NCBI GenBank assembly: GCA_017416485.1
Contig: JAFQCH010000011.1
Span: forward strand, 1-52,541
Direction of reading: 5' to 3'
DNA: 52,541 nt
From: Clostridia bacterium
GTDB lineage: Bacteria > Bacillota > Clostridia > Oscillospirales > Acutalibacteraceae
Shown here: one piece after another, positions 32,185 through 39,544 of the stretch
How the letters are laid out: the number at the start of each line of letters is the position of its first letter
How positions within the stretch are numbered: the stretch's first letter is position 1
Translations under genes and position numbers: made by a program
Notes under the pieces: model-generated
Seen by the model: only the letters and a program-made list of their open reading frames with translations
The model's database searches: none
Told to the model about the DNA's origin: nothing

Positions 32185-32286
32185 AGTCATTTCTCCTTTT
32201 CTGACTTGAAATTGAAGATGATCTGCAGGTGCAAAATGTCGGATATTGGACATAATTACACCTTTAGATACTATCATACGATAGAC

Positions 32287-32315
32287 ATTATACACCATCA
32301 TCGTCAAGTTTTCAA
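32287..32315 (-). promoter_or_regulatory. Promoter of the giant gene
   Basis: On the minus strand, TTGAAA (32315-32310), a 17-nt spacer, and a perfect TATAAT (32292-32287). The predicted transcription start is near 32280, within a small palindrome CTATC-4nt-GATAG (32271-32284). This rules out the longest in-frame ATG (32307) as the translation start. Confidence 0.8.
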
Positions 32316-32334
32316 GTTGTTTTCAGCAAAAAGA

Positions 32335-32365
32335 TTGCACAAATATATATACTTGTTTTGTGCAA
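32335..32365. promoter_or_regulatory. 9-bp inverted repeat upstream of giant gene promoter
   Basis: TTGCACAAA and TTTGTGCAA, separated by 13 nt, are perfect inverted repeats. They lie about 55-85 nt upstream of the predicted start of transcription. The spacing suits a dimeric regulator; which one is unknown. Confidence 0.45.
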
Positions 32366-32597
32366 ATCCACAATTGACAAAAACACAAAAAGAAGCAAGC
32401 ACAACATGGTGTGCAGGTAACTGAATATAACCACAAGCAACGAAAAAACACGGCATTGCGGAATAATTTTACCGGCAGCAGATAAATACATTTATTCAGA
32501 TTTGTTGCCCGAAATTTATTTGGGTACCATCTGCAAGGTAAAACAACGATTCTTTCAAAACCATATATGTTATAATGTAATGCAAATAATAACTTTA

Positions 32598-32626
32598 TTG
32601 ACAGAAATATAAACTTATAGTATAGT
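32598..32626 (+). promoter_or_regulatory. Promoter of the GT-C-type gene
   Basis: TTGACA at 32598-32603, a 17-nt spacer, and TATAGT at 32621-32626. The predicted transcript starts near 32633, leaving a leader of about 26 nt that contains GGGAGAA before ATG 32659. Confidence 0.75.
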
Positions 32627-32658
32627 ATAAACAGATTGTTTTTATGGGAGAAGCATAC

Positions 32659-34494
32659 ATGAACACCAAAAAGATGCGTTTTTGCGACATGTTTTTCATT
32701 CTGTCCTTGTGCGTGTGTACGGTATTTTTAATATTTAGATTGCAAAACGCACCAAATATTGTCGATGAATCATTTTATCCAACCATTGCCTTGCGCCTCA
32801 TAAACGGAGACAGCCTGGTGACAGACGAATGGCATTTGTCTCAATTTTCGGCACTGTTTTTGTATCTTCCCGTAAAACTATGGCTTGCAATCAGGGGTTC
32901 AACAAACGGTATCGTTCTGTTTTTGCGATGCTTATATCTCTGCGTTCACTTTGGTTCAGCCATCGGCCTTTATACATTTTTCCGCAAACACGGCTGGTGG
33001 GCAATGCTTGCAGCCCTGCTTTTTTATTCGCAAAGTCCGATGGGCATTATGTCGCTGAATTACAATTCCCTGTTCGCATTGTTCTTATTGACAACCTGTC
33101 TGCTACTGTTGACCATTTGCAGAAAACCAAAAAACATTTTTTTCATTCTTACAGGCGCTTGTTATGCCTGTGCCTGTGTATGCAATCCGATCTTCTGCGG
33201 TGTTTTTCTTTTGTATATTACACTGTGCCTGTTTTTTGCTTACAAAAACAGCCGTTTTCATAAACAGAACATTATTCTTTCCAACAAAGAACGCAAAAAA
33301 CAAAACAAAAAACTGCGAAAACTTCCGCAAAAAACAGCCGAAAACGATATCTTTTTCAATAAAAAGGCATTTCTTTTATTCCTTGCCGGCATTTGCTTAA
33401 TCGCTGTCTGCTGTCTTATTTTCTTTTTTGCAACCGGTGGCACGTTATCAGGATTTGTACAGAATTTTAAACACCTGCTCACAGATTCCGAGCACAATTA
33501 TTTCAACTCCCCCTTGATTGAATTTTGGAAAAAACTAAAAAATGCAGCCTCTGCGTTCAATACCATCAGTTTTGGTCTTTTCTTTTTGCCGATTGTGCTT
33601 TTTGTTGCATTGGCACTTGACAAGAAGCGCAAAGTGATCTCACACAAAATTATTTATATTTGCCTGAGCCTTGCATTGGGGATTTTTTATATCGCAGGCA
33701 TAACAACTGCATCGGCAAACAACGAAGGAAGCATTTACTTTTATTCTCTTCCACTCCTTTTACTCTCTGCCGTTAGTTATATTCTGACAGCAAACAAGAA
33801 CAAGAAAAGATTTTACTGCTTTTGGTTGCCATGCGCAATCGCCGCCCTTGCACAGTTTTTGGCATCCAATCTGCTGCTGTGGGCAATCGGTTGGGTATTT
33901 GCAATCGGCAACATTGCGGGTGTTTTCTTTGTGAAAGATCTATTCTGCGAATTAAAAGATGAAAAAGAAAAAATCCGCCCTGTGCTGCAAAAAACAGGCT
34001 GTATTCTTCTTTGTCTGGGATGCTGCATACAGTTAACATATAACACCGTACGTCTTATTTCTTCAATACCATTCGACAAAACAGAGTTTAAGCAAATTGA
34101 AACAGGCCCGTATGAAAATCTGTATATTAACAACAAGTATTACGGCACTTTTGAATTGAGCATGAGCGATCTCGACAAAATAAAAACATATAGCAACGAT
34201 GATGAACCTATTCTGCTCCTTGCAGAAATGACTTGGTTGTATCTGTATGTCGACCGTCCGTTCGGCACGTATTCCGCATGGCAATTAAGCTTTGAGCCGG
34301 AAAGGTTGGAAGCATATTACGAACTGAATCCCGAAAAAAAACCCAAATACATTTATATTAGCGCGGTATTGCCGCATTTCAATTATGGCGTCAGCTTTAA
34401 AATGGCAGAAGACAAAGCCACTGTTATGAAAGAAATGTTCAATTGCAAAGAAGAAAAACTCTCGCGCGGGATTCTGCTGACGGTCATTGAATAA
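32659..34494 (+). CDS. Multi-pass membrane glycosyltransferase-like protein (GT-C fold)
   Basis: A 611-residue polytopic membrane protein with about ten or more hydrophobic segments. ATG 32659 is preferred over ATG 32644 because GGGAGAA lies 6-7 nt before it. After the first TM segment comes an outward loop with the acidic motif VDESFYP, in the position of the Asp/Glu catalytic motif of GT-C enzymes (GT39/PMT and ArnT-like), which transfer sugars from lipid carriers outside the membrane. A lysine-rich cytosolic loop (NKERKKQNKKLRK) splits the membrane domain, and about 130 residues at the C-terminus form a soluble domain. The gene is A+T-rich, with codon use unlike the giant gene it diverges from. 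The shared intergenic region allows, but does not prove, that it glycosylates the giant exported protein. The exact family is uncertain. Confidence 0.7.
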   Translation: MNTKKMRFCDMFFILSLCVCTVFLIFRLQNAPNIVDESFYPTIALRLINGDSLVTDEWHLSQFSALFLYLPVKLWLAIRGSTNGIVLFLRCLYLCVHFGSAIGLYTFFRKHGWWAMLAALLFYSQSPMGIMSLNYNSLFALFLLTTCLLLLTICRKPKNIFFILTGACYACACVCNPIFCGVFLLYITLCLFFAYKNSRFHKQNIILSNKERKKQNKKLRKLPQKTAENDIFFNKKAFLLFLAGICLIAVCCLIFFFATGGTLSGFVQNFKHLLTDSEHNYFNSPLIEFWKKLKNAASAFNTISFGLFFLPIVLFVALALDKKRKVISHKIIYICLSLALGIFYIAGITTASANNEGSIYFYSLPLLLLSAVSYILTANKNKKRFYCFWLPCAIAALAQFLASNLLLWAIGWVFAIGNIAGVFFVKDLFCELKDEKEKIRPVLQKTGCILLCLGCCIQLTYNTVRLISSIPFDKTEFKQIETGPYENLYINNKYYGTFELSMSDLDKIKTYSNDDEPILLLAEMTWLYLYVDRPFGTYSAWQLSFEPERLEAYYELNPEKKPKYIYISAVLPHFNYGVSFKMAEDKATVMKEMFNCKEEKLSRGILLTVIE

Positions 34495-34498
34495 AACA

Positions 34499-34531
34499 AT
34501 AGCCTCTCCAAATAAAAAACGGAGAGGCTAT
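34499..34531. terminator. Bidirectional terminator hairpin
   Basis: An 11-bp stem (34499-34509 with 34521-34531, core GCCTCTCC/GGAGAGGC) lies between the stop codons of two convergent genes. The flanks are A/T-rich on both sides, although neither strand has a long uninterrupted T-run. Confidence 0.7.
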
Positions 34532-34560
34532 AAGTATATATATTATAATGTAATGTACTG

Positions 34561-35274
34561 TCAGGCGCGTTTTCTTCTTGCAACCGCCAGCCAGAGAATA
34601 CCGATAAGGGTAGTCAGAACCGCAAACCACTGCCATACAGACAAGTGCAGAAAGATATCCCCTTCCACTGCATAATCGTAATGTCGCAGAAATTCAAGAA
34701 AAAACCGCGGGACGGAATAGGCAATCTGCGCAATGGGAAAAATAAGCCCGACGCATTTTTTGCGGTGAACAAGGAACATCAGCACAGCCGCAAGAACAAC
34801 GCAGAATGCCGCTTCGATGAGCTGCACCGGCACAACGGTCGTGCCCGTCAGGCGGTTCAGGATGCCGTTTTCGGATGCGATTCCGTAGCAACAGCCATAG
34901 CCGAAGCAGCCGATTTTTGCCATTCCGAGCGCAAGAACCGTGCCGGCGGCATACAGATCCAGCTGCAGATCGGAATTGATTTTTGCAAGTGCGTAAGCAC
35001 CTTTCACGATCAGAGGAGAAAACAACAAAACACCGAACAGACGGAACCGACTGGCCGCATACATTTGTCCGTCACTTACAACAAGGATAATCGCATTATA
35101 CAGATGCGCCATCAGCATCGCACCGACAAGCGAAGCACAAAGCCCGAAAAACGACATCTGCAGGGTTTCCTTGACAGAGATTCCGTATTTTTTGCGCACA
35201 CAGAACAGATAAACGGTGCCAAGCAGAAAGCCCATACCGATACAGGCATAATAAAACAACAGATATTTGTCCAT
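34561..35274 (-). CDS. Lgt-like membrane protein (prolipoprotein diacylglyceryl transferase family)
   Basis: A 237-residue protein with about seven TM segments. Start 35274 (MDKYLLFYYACIG) is chosen because CGGAGA lies 6 nt upstream; the longer frame to 35343 crosses the promoter. The middle contains GMAKIGCFGYGCCYG, followed by VPVQLIEA, which match the conserved core of the Lgt fold (true Lgt has an R-x-G-N-F type motif and HPTQLYE). The cysteine-rich GCFxxGCCYG version occurs in divergent Lgt-like proteins whose activity is not established, so I do not assign the symbol lgt. Lgt itself transfers diacylglycerol to the lipobox cysteine of prelipoproteins at the membrane. The gene diverges from the MgtC gene and is convergent with the GT-C gene. 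Confidence 0.75.
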   Translation of the reverse strand: MDKYLLFYYACIGMGFLLGTVYLFCVRKKYGISVKETLQMSFFGLCASLVGAMLMAHLYNAIILVVSDGQMYAASRFRLFGVLLFSPLIVKGAYALAKINSDLQLDLYAAGTVLALGMAKIGCFGYGCCYGIASENGILNRLTGTTVVPVQLIEAAFCVVLAAVLMFLVHRKKCVGLIFPIAQIAYSVPRFFLEFLRHYDYAVEGDIFLHLSVWQWFAVLTTLIGILWLAVARRKRA

Positions 35275-35303
35275 ACTATCTCCGGAAAAATAATTATAAT
35301 TAT

Positions 35304-35331
35304 ATTGTATAGAAAATTTTTTTATTGTCAA
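35304..35331 (-). promoter_or_regulatory. Promoter of the Lgt-like gene
   Basis: On the minus strand, TTGACA (35331-35326), 16-nt spacer, TACAAT (35309-35304). Its -35 box is only 5 nt from the -35 box of the divergent MgtC promoter. Confidence 0.7.
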
Positions 35332-35336
35332 CCGAT

Positions 35337-35365
35337 TTGACAAGATGAATAAAATATGATAAGAT
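35337..35365 (+). promoter_or_regulatory. Promoter of the MgtC family gene
   Basis: TTGACA (35337-35342), 17-nt spacer, TAAGAT (35360-35365). The two divergent -35 boxes form the inverted repeat TGTCAA-CCGAT-TTGACA. Confidence 0.7.
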
Positions 35366-35396
35366 AAAATATAAATATGTTTGCGGAGGAAAATAA

Positions 35397-36110
35397 ATGG
35401 ATATCACGCAAATTGTAGATTCATTCCATATGCACACCGGTGAATGGTGGGAACTGGTGCTTCGTCTTGTGGTTGCAGGGCTTTGCGGCGCCGTGATCGG
35501 CTACGAAAGAAGCCTTCGCCAGAAAGAAGCAGGCCTTCGCACCCACATTATCCTTGCTCTCGGCTCGGCTCTGGTGATGATCGTTTCCAAATATGGTTTT
35601 ACCGATGTGGTACAGATGTATGCCGATTACAAAATACAGGCAGACATCTCCCGCGTGGCTTCCAACATTATGACGGGTGTCGGTTTCCTCGGTGCAGGGG
35701 TTATCTTCGTGCGCGGCGGCACCATCAAAGGCTTAACCACCGCAGCGGGGATCTGGGCTTGCGCAGGCATCAGCATCTGCATCGGTGCGGGCATGTACAC
35801 TTTGGGCATCATTGCCACGCTGCTGTTGCTGCTTGTGCAGATTATTCTTCACAAATTCCTGCCCGTTTCGGAAACCATGGAAAACAACATCATCACTTTC
35901 ACGGCGGTTGACCATGAAGTGCTTGCAAAAGTGAAAGATTTTCTGGTTACAAACCACATCAAAGTCATTTCCATTGAAACCAAACAAAAATCCGACAAAT
36001 CCGTTTATGTTGCCATGACCATCAAAATTGCAAAACAGATGTCGCTTGAATCGGTGCTGACCATGATGCACGACATCGACGGCATCAAAGAATTTTCAAT
36101 CAGTGTGTAA
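35397..36110 (+). CDS. MgtC/SapB family membrane protein
   Basis: A 237-residue protein with a GGAGG ribosome site 7 nt before ATG. The N-terminal 150 residues hold about five TM segments and the family signature: RLVVAGLCGAVIGYER, then KEAGLRTHIILALGSAL, GVGFLGAGVIF, and TTAAGIWACAGI. The C-terminal 80 residues form a small ACT-like cytosolic domain (VKDFLVTNHIKVISIE). MgtC proteins are linked to magnesium homeostasis and, in pathogens, to survival in host cells through effects on the ATP synthase; most MgtC-like proteins of non-pathogens have no proven function. It is a single-gene unit with its own promoter and terminator. Confidence 0.9.
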   Translation: MDITQIVDSFHMHTGEWWELVLRLVVAGLCGAVIGYERSLRQKEAGLRTHIILALGSALVMIVSKYGFTDVVQMYADYKIQADISRVASNIMTGVGFLGAGVIFVRGGTIKGLTTAAGIWACAGISICIGAGMYTLGIIATLLLLLVQIILHKFLPVSETMENNIITFTAVDHEVLAKVKDFLVTNHIKVISIETKQKSDKSVYVAMTIKIAKQMSLESVLTMMHDIDGIKEFSISV

Positions 36111-36128
36111 AAAAAAGAACAGATGATA

Positions 36129-36162
36129 AAAAGGATTGCAAACAAAATGCAATCCTTTTTTT
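36129..36162 (+). terminator. Terminator of the MgtC family gene
   Basis: AAAGGATTGC (36130-36139) pairs with GCAATCCTTT (36149-36158) and runs into a T-tract. It starts 19 nt after the stop codon. Confidence 0.9.
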
Positions 36163-36387
36163 GTGTGGTAAATTATGGTTTATAGCCAAAGTCGGATATG
36201 TCATCCGTAGGGAACGGATAGCATCCGTTCCGAGCAAATTGACGGTTTGAAGCGACTTTCTGTTGTTTTTCATGTGTTCTCATCGTCAAATTTACAGCGG
36301 AACGCATGGTATGCGTTCCCTACGATCGAACAACCCAAAGAACGCTAAAACATAATTTATCTGTCTGATTATACTTTACACCAATTC
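36163..36387. other. Non-coding gap with palindromic element
   Basis: No gene is visible. The central part, 36206-36324, is a self-complementary element described separately; the flanks are plain A/T-rich sequence. Confidence 0.7.
36206..36324. repeat. Palindromic intergenic element (MITE/REP-like)
   Basis: Outer arms CGTAGGGAACG (36206-36216) and CGTTCCCTACG (36314-36324), with AAATTGACG near 36236 answered by CGTCAAATTT near 36284, make an imperfect inverted repeat of about 45 nt per arm. Each arm is also a hairpin of its own: GGAACGGA/TCCGTTCC (36211-36231) and GGAACGCAT/ATGCGTTCC (36299-36319). The arms differ by paired changes that keep both stems intact. Confidence 0.65.
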
Positions 36388-36416
36388 AAAAAAACCGCCG
36401 TCCTTTCGGACAGCGG
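36388..36416 (-). terminator. Terminator of gapA
   Basis: On the minus strand, a 9-bp stem (36416-36408 with 36403-36395, one G-U pair) with a GAAA loop and a run of seven T. Confidence 0.92.
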
Positions 36417-36444
36417 CTTATTATTCGCTTTTGCGGTCAAATAC

Positions 36445-37461
36445 TTACAGTTCTGCGAAGTACTTGATGGTGCGGACCATCTGGCTGGTGTAGGAATTTT
36501 CGTTGTCGTACCAGGAAACAACCTGTACCTGATAGGTATCGTCATCGATCTTAGCGACCATGGTCTGGGTAGCATCGAACAGAGAGCCGAAGCGGATGCC
36601 GATAACGTCGGAAGAAACGATCTGATCTTCGTTGTAGCCGAAGGATTCGGAAGCAGCAGCCTTCATAGCAGCGTTGATGCCTTCCTTGGTGATATCCTTG
36701 CCCTTCACAACAGCAACAAGAATGGTGGTGGAACCGGTGCAGGTGGGAACACGCTGTGCGGAACCGATGAGTTTGCCGTTGAGTTCGGGAATTACAAGGC
36801 CGATAGCCTTTGCAGCGCCGGTGGAGTTGGGAACGATGTTCTGTGCGCCAGCACGAGCACGGCGAAGGTCACCCTTTCTGTGGGGGCCGTCGAGAATCAT
36901 CTGATCGCCGGTGTAAGCATGAACGGTGGTCATGATACCACTCTGGATTTCTGCGTAATCGTTGAGAGCCTTTGCCATGGGAGCAAGACAGTTGGTGGTG
37001 CAGGAAGCTGCGGAGATGATCTGATCATCAGCAGTAAGAGTGTTTTCGTTTACGGAGAAAACGATGGTCTTGAGGTCATTGCCTGCGGGAGCAGAGATAA
37101 CAACCTTCTTTGCGCCTGCGTTGATGTGAGCCATGCTCTTATCTTTGGAGCAGTAGAAACCTGTGCATTCAAGAACAACGTCAACACCGATTTCGCCCCA
37201 GGGAAGTTCAGCTGCGTTTGCCATTGCGTAGATTTTGATGGTCTTGCCGTCTACAGTGATGGTGCCGGCTTCGTCGTCTGCACAGACGCAGTGACCGTCG
37301 TAACGACCCTGTGCGGTGTCATACTTCAGAAGGTGTGCAAGCATAGAGGGCTTGGTAAGGTCGTTGATAGCGACAACTTCGTAACCTTCTGCACCAAACA
37401 TCTGACGGAATGCAAGACGGCCGATTCTGCCGAAACCATTGATTGCTACTTTAACTGCCAT
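36445..37461 (-). CDS. gapA: Glyceraldehyde-3-phosphate dehydrogenase, type I
   Basis: A 338-residue cytosolic glycolytic enzyme. It oxidises glyceraldehyde-3-phosphate with phosphate to 1,3-bisphosphoglycerate, reducing NAD. The Rossmann start NGFGRIGR is at residues 8-15, the NAD-selective region AINDLT follows, and the catalytic Cys154 lies in [12 protein letters not shown]. The substrate-binding region and the C-terminal [15 protein letters not shown] are intact. Length is typical. ATG 37461 has GGAGG about 10 nt upstream. It is strongly codon-biased: an antisense frame is open across its first 200 codons because TTA, CTA and TCA are avoided. It lies downstream of, and in the same direction as, a hydroxyacid dehydrogenase, but has its own promoter and terminator. 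Confidence 0.97.
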   Translation of the reverse strand: MAVKVAINGFGRIGRLAFRQMFGAEGYEVVAINDLTKPSMLAHLLKYDTAQGRYDGHCVCADDEAGTITVDGKTIKIYAMANAAELPWGEIGVDVVLECTGFYCSKDKSMAHINAGAKKVVISAPAGNDLKTIVFSVNENTLTADDQIISAASCTTNCLAPMAKALNDYAEIQSGIMTTVHAYTGDQMILDGPHRKGDLRRARAGAQNIVPNSTGAAKAIGLVIPELNGKLIGSAQRVPTCTGSTTILVAVVKGKDITKEGINAAMKAAASESFGYNEDQIVSSDVIGIRFGSLFDATQTMVAKIDDDTYQVQVVSWYDNENSYTSQMVRTIKYFAEL

Positions 37462-37507
37462 TTTAAAATTCCTCCAATTGTTTAATTTAAAAATTTAACC
37501 GTAATCT

Positions 37508-37535
37508 ATTATACATTCTGCAAAAATTTTTGCAA
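37508..37535 (-). promoter_or_regulatory. Promoter of gapA
   Basis: On the minus strand, TTGCAA (37535-37530), 16-nt spacer, TATAAT (37513-37508). The predicted start near 37501 gives a leader of about 40 nt. Confidence 0.65.
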
Positions 37536-37559
37536 GTGTTTTTATTGAAAAAGACGGTG

Positions 37560-37579
37560 TTTGACAAAAGTTTGTCAAA
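37560..37579. promoter_or_regulatory. Palindrome upstream of gapA promoter
   Basis: TTTGACAAA and TTTGTCAAA, separated by AG, are perfect 9-bp inverted arms centred about 70 nt upstream of the predicted gapA start. It may be a regulator site. It also embeds a TTGACA on each strand, but no matching -10 is at the right distance on the minus strand. Confidence 0.45.
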
Positions 37580-37615
37580 ATCGGATAAAAATTCAGAAAA
37601 TGCAAATATATTCTT

Positions 37616-38572
37616 TTACATATTTACAACATTTATCGGACTGCCGTTTATGAATGCACGGATATTTTCAACAAAAATATCCATCAGGCGCTGTCTTGTT
37701 TCCAGCGGAGCCCACGCAATGTGCGGTGTGATAAAGCAGTTTTTGGCCGACAGCAAAGGGTTTTCCGCCTTAGGCGGCTCGGTGGAAAGCACATCAACCC
37801 CGGCACCTGCAATGCTGCCATTATTAAGTGCATCTGCCAGTGCCTGTTCATCCACAACGGGTCCTCTGGAAGTATTGGCCAGAAATGCGTTTTCTTTCAT
37901 TTTGCCCAAAAATTCTGCATTCACAAGGCAGTTTGTATCCTTTGTCAGCGGGCAATGTAAGGAAATAAAATCACTTTCACCTGCAAGGGTGTCAAGGTCA
38001 ACAAAGCTGACATCCTCACCCGCATATTTTTCGGGATGCGCCGTATTTGCAAGAATATTCATACCGAAAGCCCTGCCGATGGCGGCAACTTTCTGACCGA
38101 TCTTACCGTAGCCGACAATGCCGAGGGTCTTGCCTGCGATTTCGCAGATCGGTGCCACACGGAAGGTAAAATCGGGGCATGCAGTCCATGCACCGTCATG
38201 CACGGCGGCAGAGTGTTCGGCAACACGCGAAGCGTGCGCAAGAATAAAGCTGAAAACATACTGCGCCACACTGTCTGTTGAATAAGCGGGAATATTGGCA
38301 ACGGGAATGCCGCGTTCGGCACAACATTCGGTATCAATAATATTATACCCCGTTGCAAGAATGGCAACAAAGCGAAGATCAGGCAACTGTTCAATGATTT
38401 CACGTGTCAGTGCCACCTTATTGACCACAACGATTTCGGCACCTGCGGCACGGGACAGCACATCTTCGGGTGCGGTGCGGTCATAAATAGTAAAATCGCA
38501 AAGTTCCTTTGCGGCATCCCAGGAAAGATCACCCGGGTTTTCACAAAAACCGTCGAGAATTACTGCTTTCAT
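37616..38572 (-). CDS. D-2-hydroxyacid dehydrogenase (glycerate dehydrogenase-like)
   Basis: A 318-residue NAD-dependent cytosolic oxidoreductase of the D-isomer 2-hydroxyacid dehydrogenase family. The dinucleotide motif GIVGYGKIGQ is at about residue 148. The catalytic triad is visible as Arg in NTSRGPVVDE, Glu in VLSTEPP and His in TPHIAW. The N-terminal substrate region LATGYNIID resembles hydroxypyruvate reductase/glycerate dehydrogenase (HprA-like), which interconverts hydroxypyruvate and glycerate, but phosphoglycerate or lactate substrates cannot be excluded by eye. ATG 38572 follows AGGAGG by 8 nt. gapA lies 154 nt downstream, and the two may share some read-through since no terminator is evident between them. 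Confidence 0.88.
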   Translation of the reverse strand: MKAVILDGFCENPGDLSWDAAKELCDFTIYDRTAPEDVLSRAAGAEIVVVNKVALTREIIEQLPDLRFVAILATGYNIIDTECCAERGIPVANIPAYSTDSVAQYVFSFILAHASRVAEHSAAVHDGAWTACPDFTFRVAPICEIAGKTLGIVGYGKIGQKVAAIGRAFGMNILANTAHPEKYAGEDVSFVDLDTLAGESDFISLHCPLTKDTNCLVNAEFLGKMKENAFLANTSRGPVVDEQALADALNNGSIAGAGVDVLSTEPPKAENPLLSAKNCFITPHIAWAPLETRQRLMDIFVENIRAFINGSPINVVNM

Positions 38573-38663
38573 TCGTCTTCCTCCTTTTCTAACATATTAT
38601 TATACCATATTTTTCCTGCAATAGAAAGTGTTTTTTGCTGAATGGAAAGATTTTTAAAAATGA

Positions 38664-38692
38664 TTGACCTGCTTGTGAAAATAATATATAAT
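38664..38692 (+). promoter_or_regulatory. Promoter of the VTT-domain gene
   Basis: TTGACC (38664-38669), 17-nt spacer, TATAAT (38687-38692). The predicted start of transcription (38699 or so) is only about ten bases before the TTG start codon. Confidence 0.65.
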
Positions 38693-38708
38693 ATAAGTTG
38701 GTGATTTT

Positions 38709-39503
38709 TTGAAGAAAAAGTACAGCCTTGAACAACGGGCAAGACAAATCACAAAAGCATACGGCATTACGCTGCTCGTTGTAGCGGCTGTGTTGCTTAT
38801 TATCTCTTTTCTGATGCACCTTGAGCCTGTGCAGGCAAAATATGCACAATGGCTGACGTATCTTGATGATTTTGAATATCAGATCACCACGCTGGAAGAC
38901 AAATGGATGATTGTGATTGTGCTGTTTCTGCTGTTCCTCGTTCGGTGTATTCTGCCGTTTTATCCGTTGAGTGTTATTCTTGTGATCAGCGGAGTAGTTT
39001 TCCCGTCTTGGATTGCTTTTTTGATCAATATGGGCGGTATGGCACTGGGAATGGGGATCCGTTTCTATACCGGCAAAGAAATGGGCGAAGGCTACACACT
39101 GAAACTGTTGCGCAAATACCCCATTTTTGATGTTATTTTAGAAAAAAACGGCTTAAGCAACTCCGTTTTGCTGTTTTTATTCCGCTTGTTCCCCGGTGTG
39201 CCGCCGAATTCCGTCAGCCAGATCTACGGGTCATTAGAATTCCCTGTTAAAAAATATTTTCTGATTTCACTTGCGGGCATTGCACCGCGCATGCTGATGT
39301 ACAGCTTTATCGGCCGCAGTGTGACCGACCCATTGTCCCCGTCGTTCCTTGCGCCCATCATTGTGTTGCTGACGCTTTCCGGCATTTCCCTGTTGGGATT
39401 CCATGCCATTATTGCACTCAGCGTGCACCTGCAGGAGTTTATCACCAAAAAGAAAGTCCCGCCTGCCGGATTCAAACCGACAGACCACGAAAATCAAGCA
39501 TAA
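38709..39503 (+). CDS. VTT/DedA-like (TVP38/TMEM64 family) membrane protein
   Basis: A 264-residue integral membrane protein with about six hydrophobic segments. The VTT core shows as FLVRCILPFYPLSVILVISG around residues 75-95 and, later, LFLFRLFPGVPPNSVSQIYG around 157-176, the paired re-entrant-loop signatures of this superfamily. Family members are linked to lipid scrambling or transport across the membrane and to membrane homeostasis; the substrate here is unknown. The start codon is TTG (38709) with GGTGA 4-5 nt before it; the next in-frame ATG is 35 codons on, inside the first TM segment, so TTG is preferred. Galactokinase follows after 41 nt and may be co-transcribed. Confidence 0.85.
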   Translation: MKKKYSLEQRARQITKAYGITLLVVAAVLLIISFLMHLEPVQAKYAQWLTYLDDFEYQITTLEDKWMIVIVLFLLFLVRCILPFYPLSVILVISGVVFPSWIAFLINMGGMALGMGIRFYTGKEMGEGYTLKLLRKYPIFDVILEKNGLSNSVLLFLFRLFPGVPPNSVSQIYGSLEFPVKKYFLISLAGIAPRMLMYSFIGRSVTDPLSPSFLAPIIVLLTLSGISLLGFHAIIALSVHLQEFITKKKVPPAGFKPTDHENQA

Positions 39504-39544
39504 TTTTTTACTTTTAATATAATTTCCCGACCGAAAGGATGTTT

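Larger units (their letters stand above)
32185..32658. other. Divergent regulatory region of giant gene and GT-C gene
   Basis: An AT-rich 474-nt gap between divergently transcribed genes. It holds the giant gene's leader (about 95 nt), its promoter and an upstream inverted repeat, all listed separately, and the promoter of the membrane glycosyltransferase gene near 32600. Nothing recognisable was seen between about 32370 and 32590. Confidence 0.8.

Noticed and set aside
391..32184. Reading the giant gene as a CRISPR-like or tandem-repeat DNA array
   Set aside because: The period of about 1.3 kb is coding, frame-preserving and protein-conserved; there are no short identical repeats with unique spacers.
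391..32184. Assigning the giant protein to dockerin/cohesin, Ig-like adhesin, RTX or polymorphic-toxin families
   Set aside because: The DxDGDG loops are single and lie within helical units; there are no paired dockerin repeats, no GGxGxD nonapeptide runs, no beta-sandwich signatures and no recognisable toxin domain at the C-terminus.
32185..32307. Longer N-terminus of the giant protein starting at 32307
   Set aside because: That ATG lies within the spacer of the predicted promoter, upstream of the transcription start. The downstream ATG has both a ribosome site and a clean signal peptide.
34561..35343. Longer N-terminus of the Lgt-like protein
   Set aside because: The extra residues are encoded by the divergent promoter region, and ATG 35274 has a good ribosome site.
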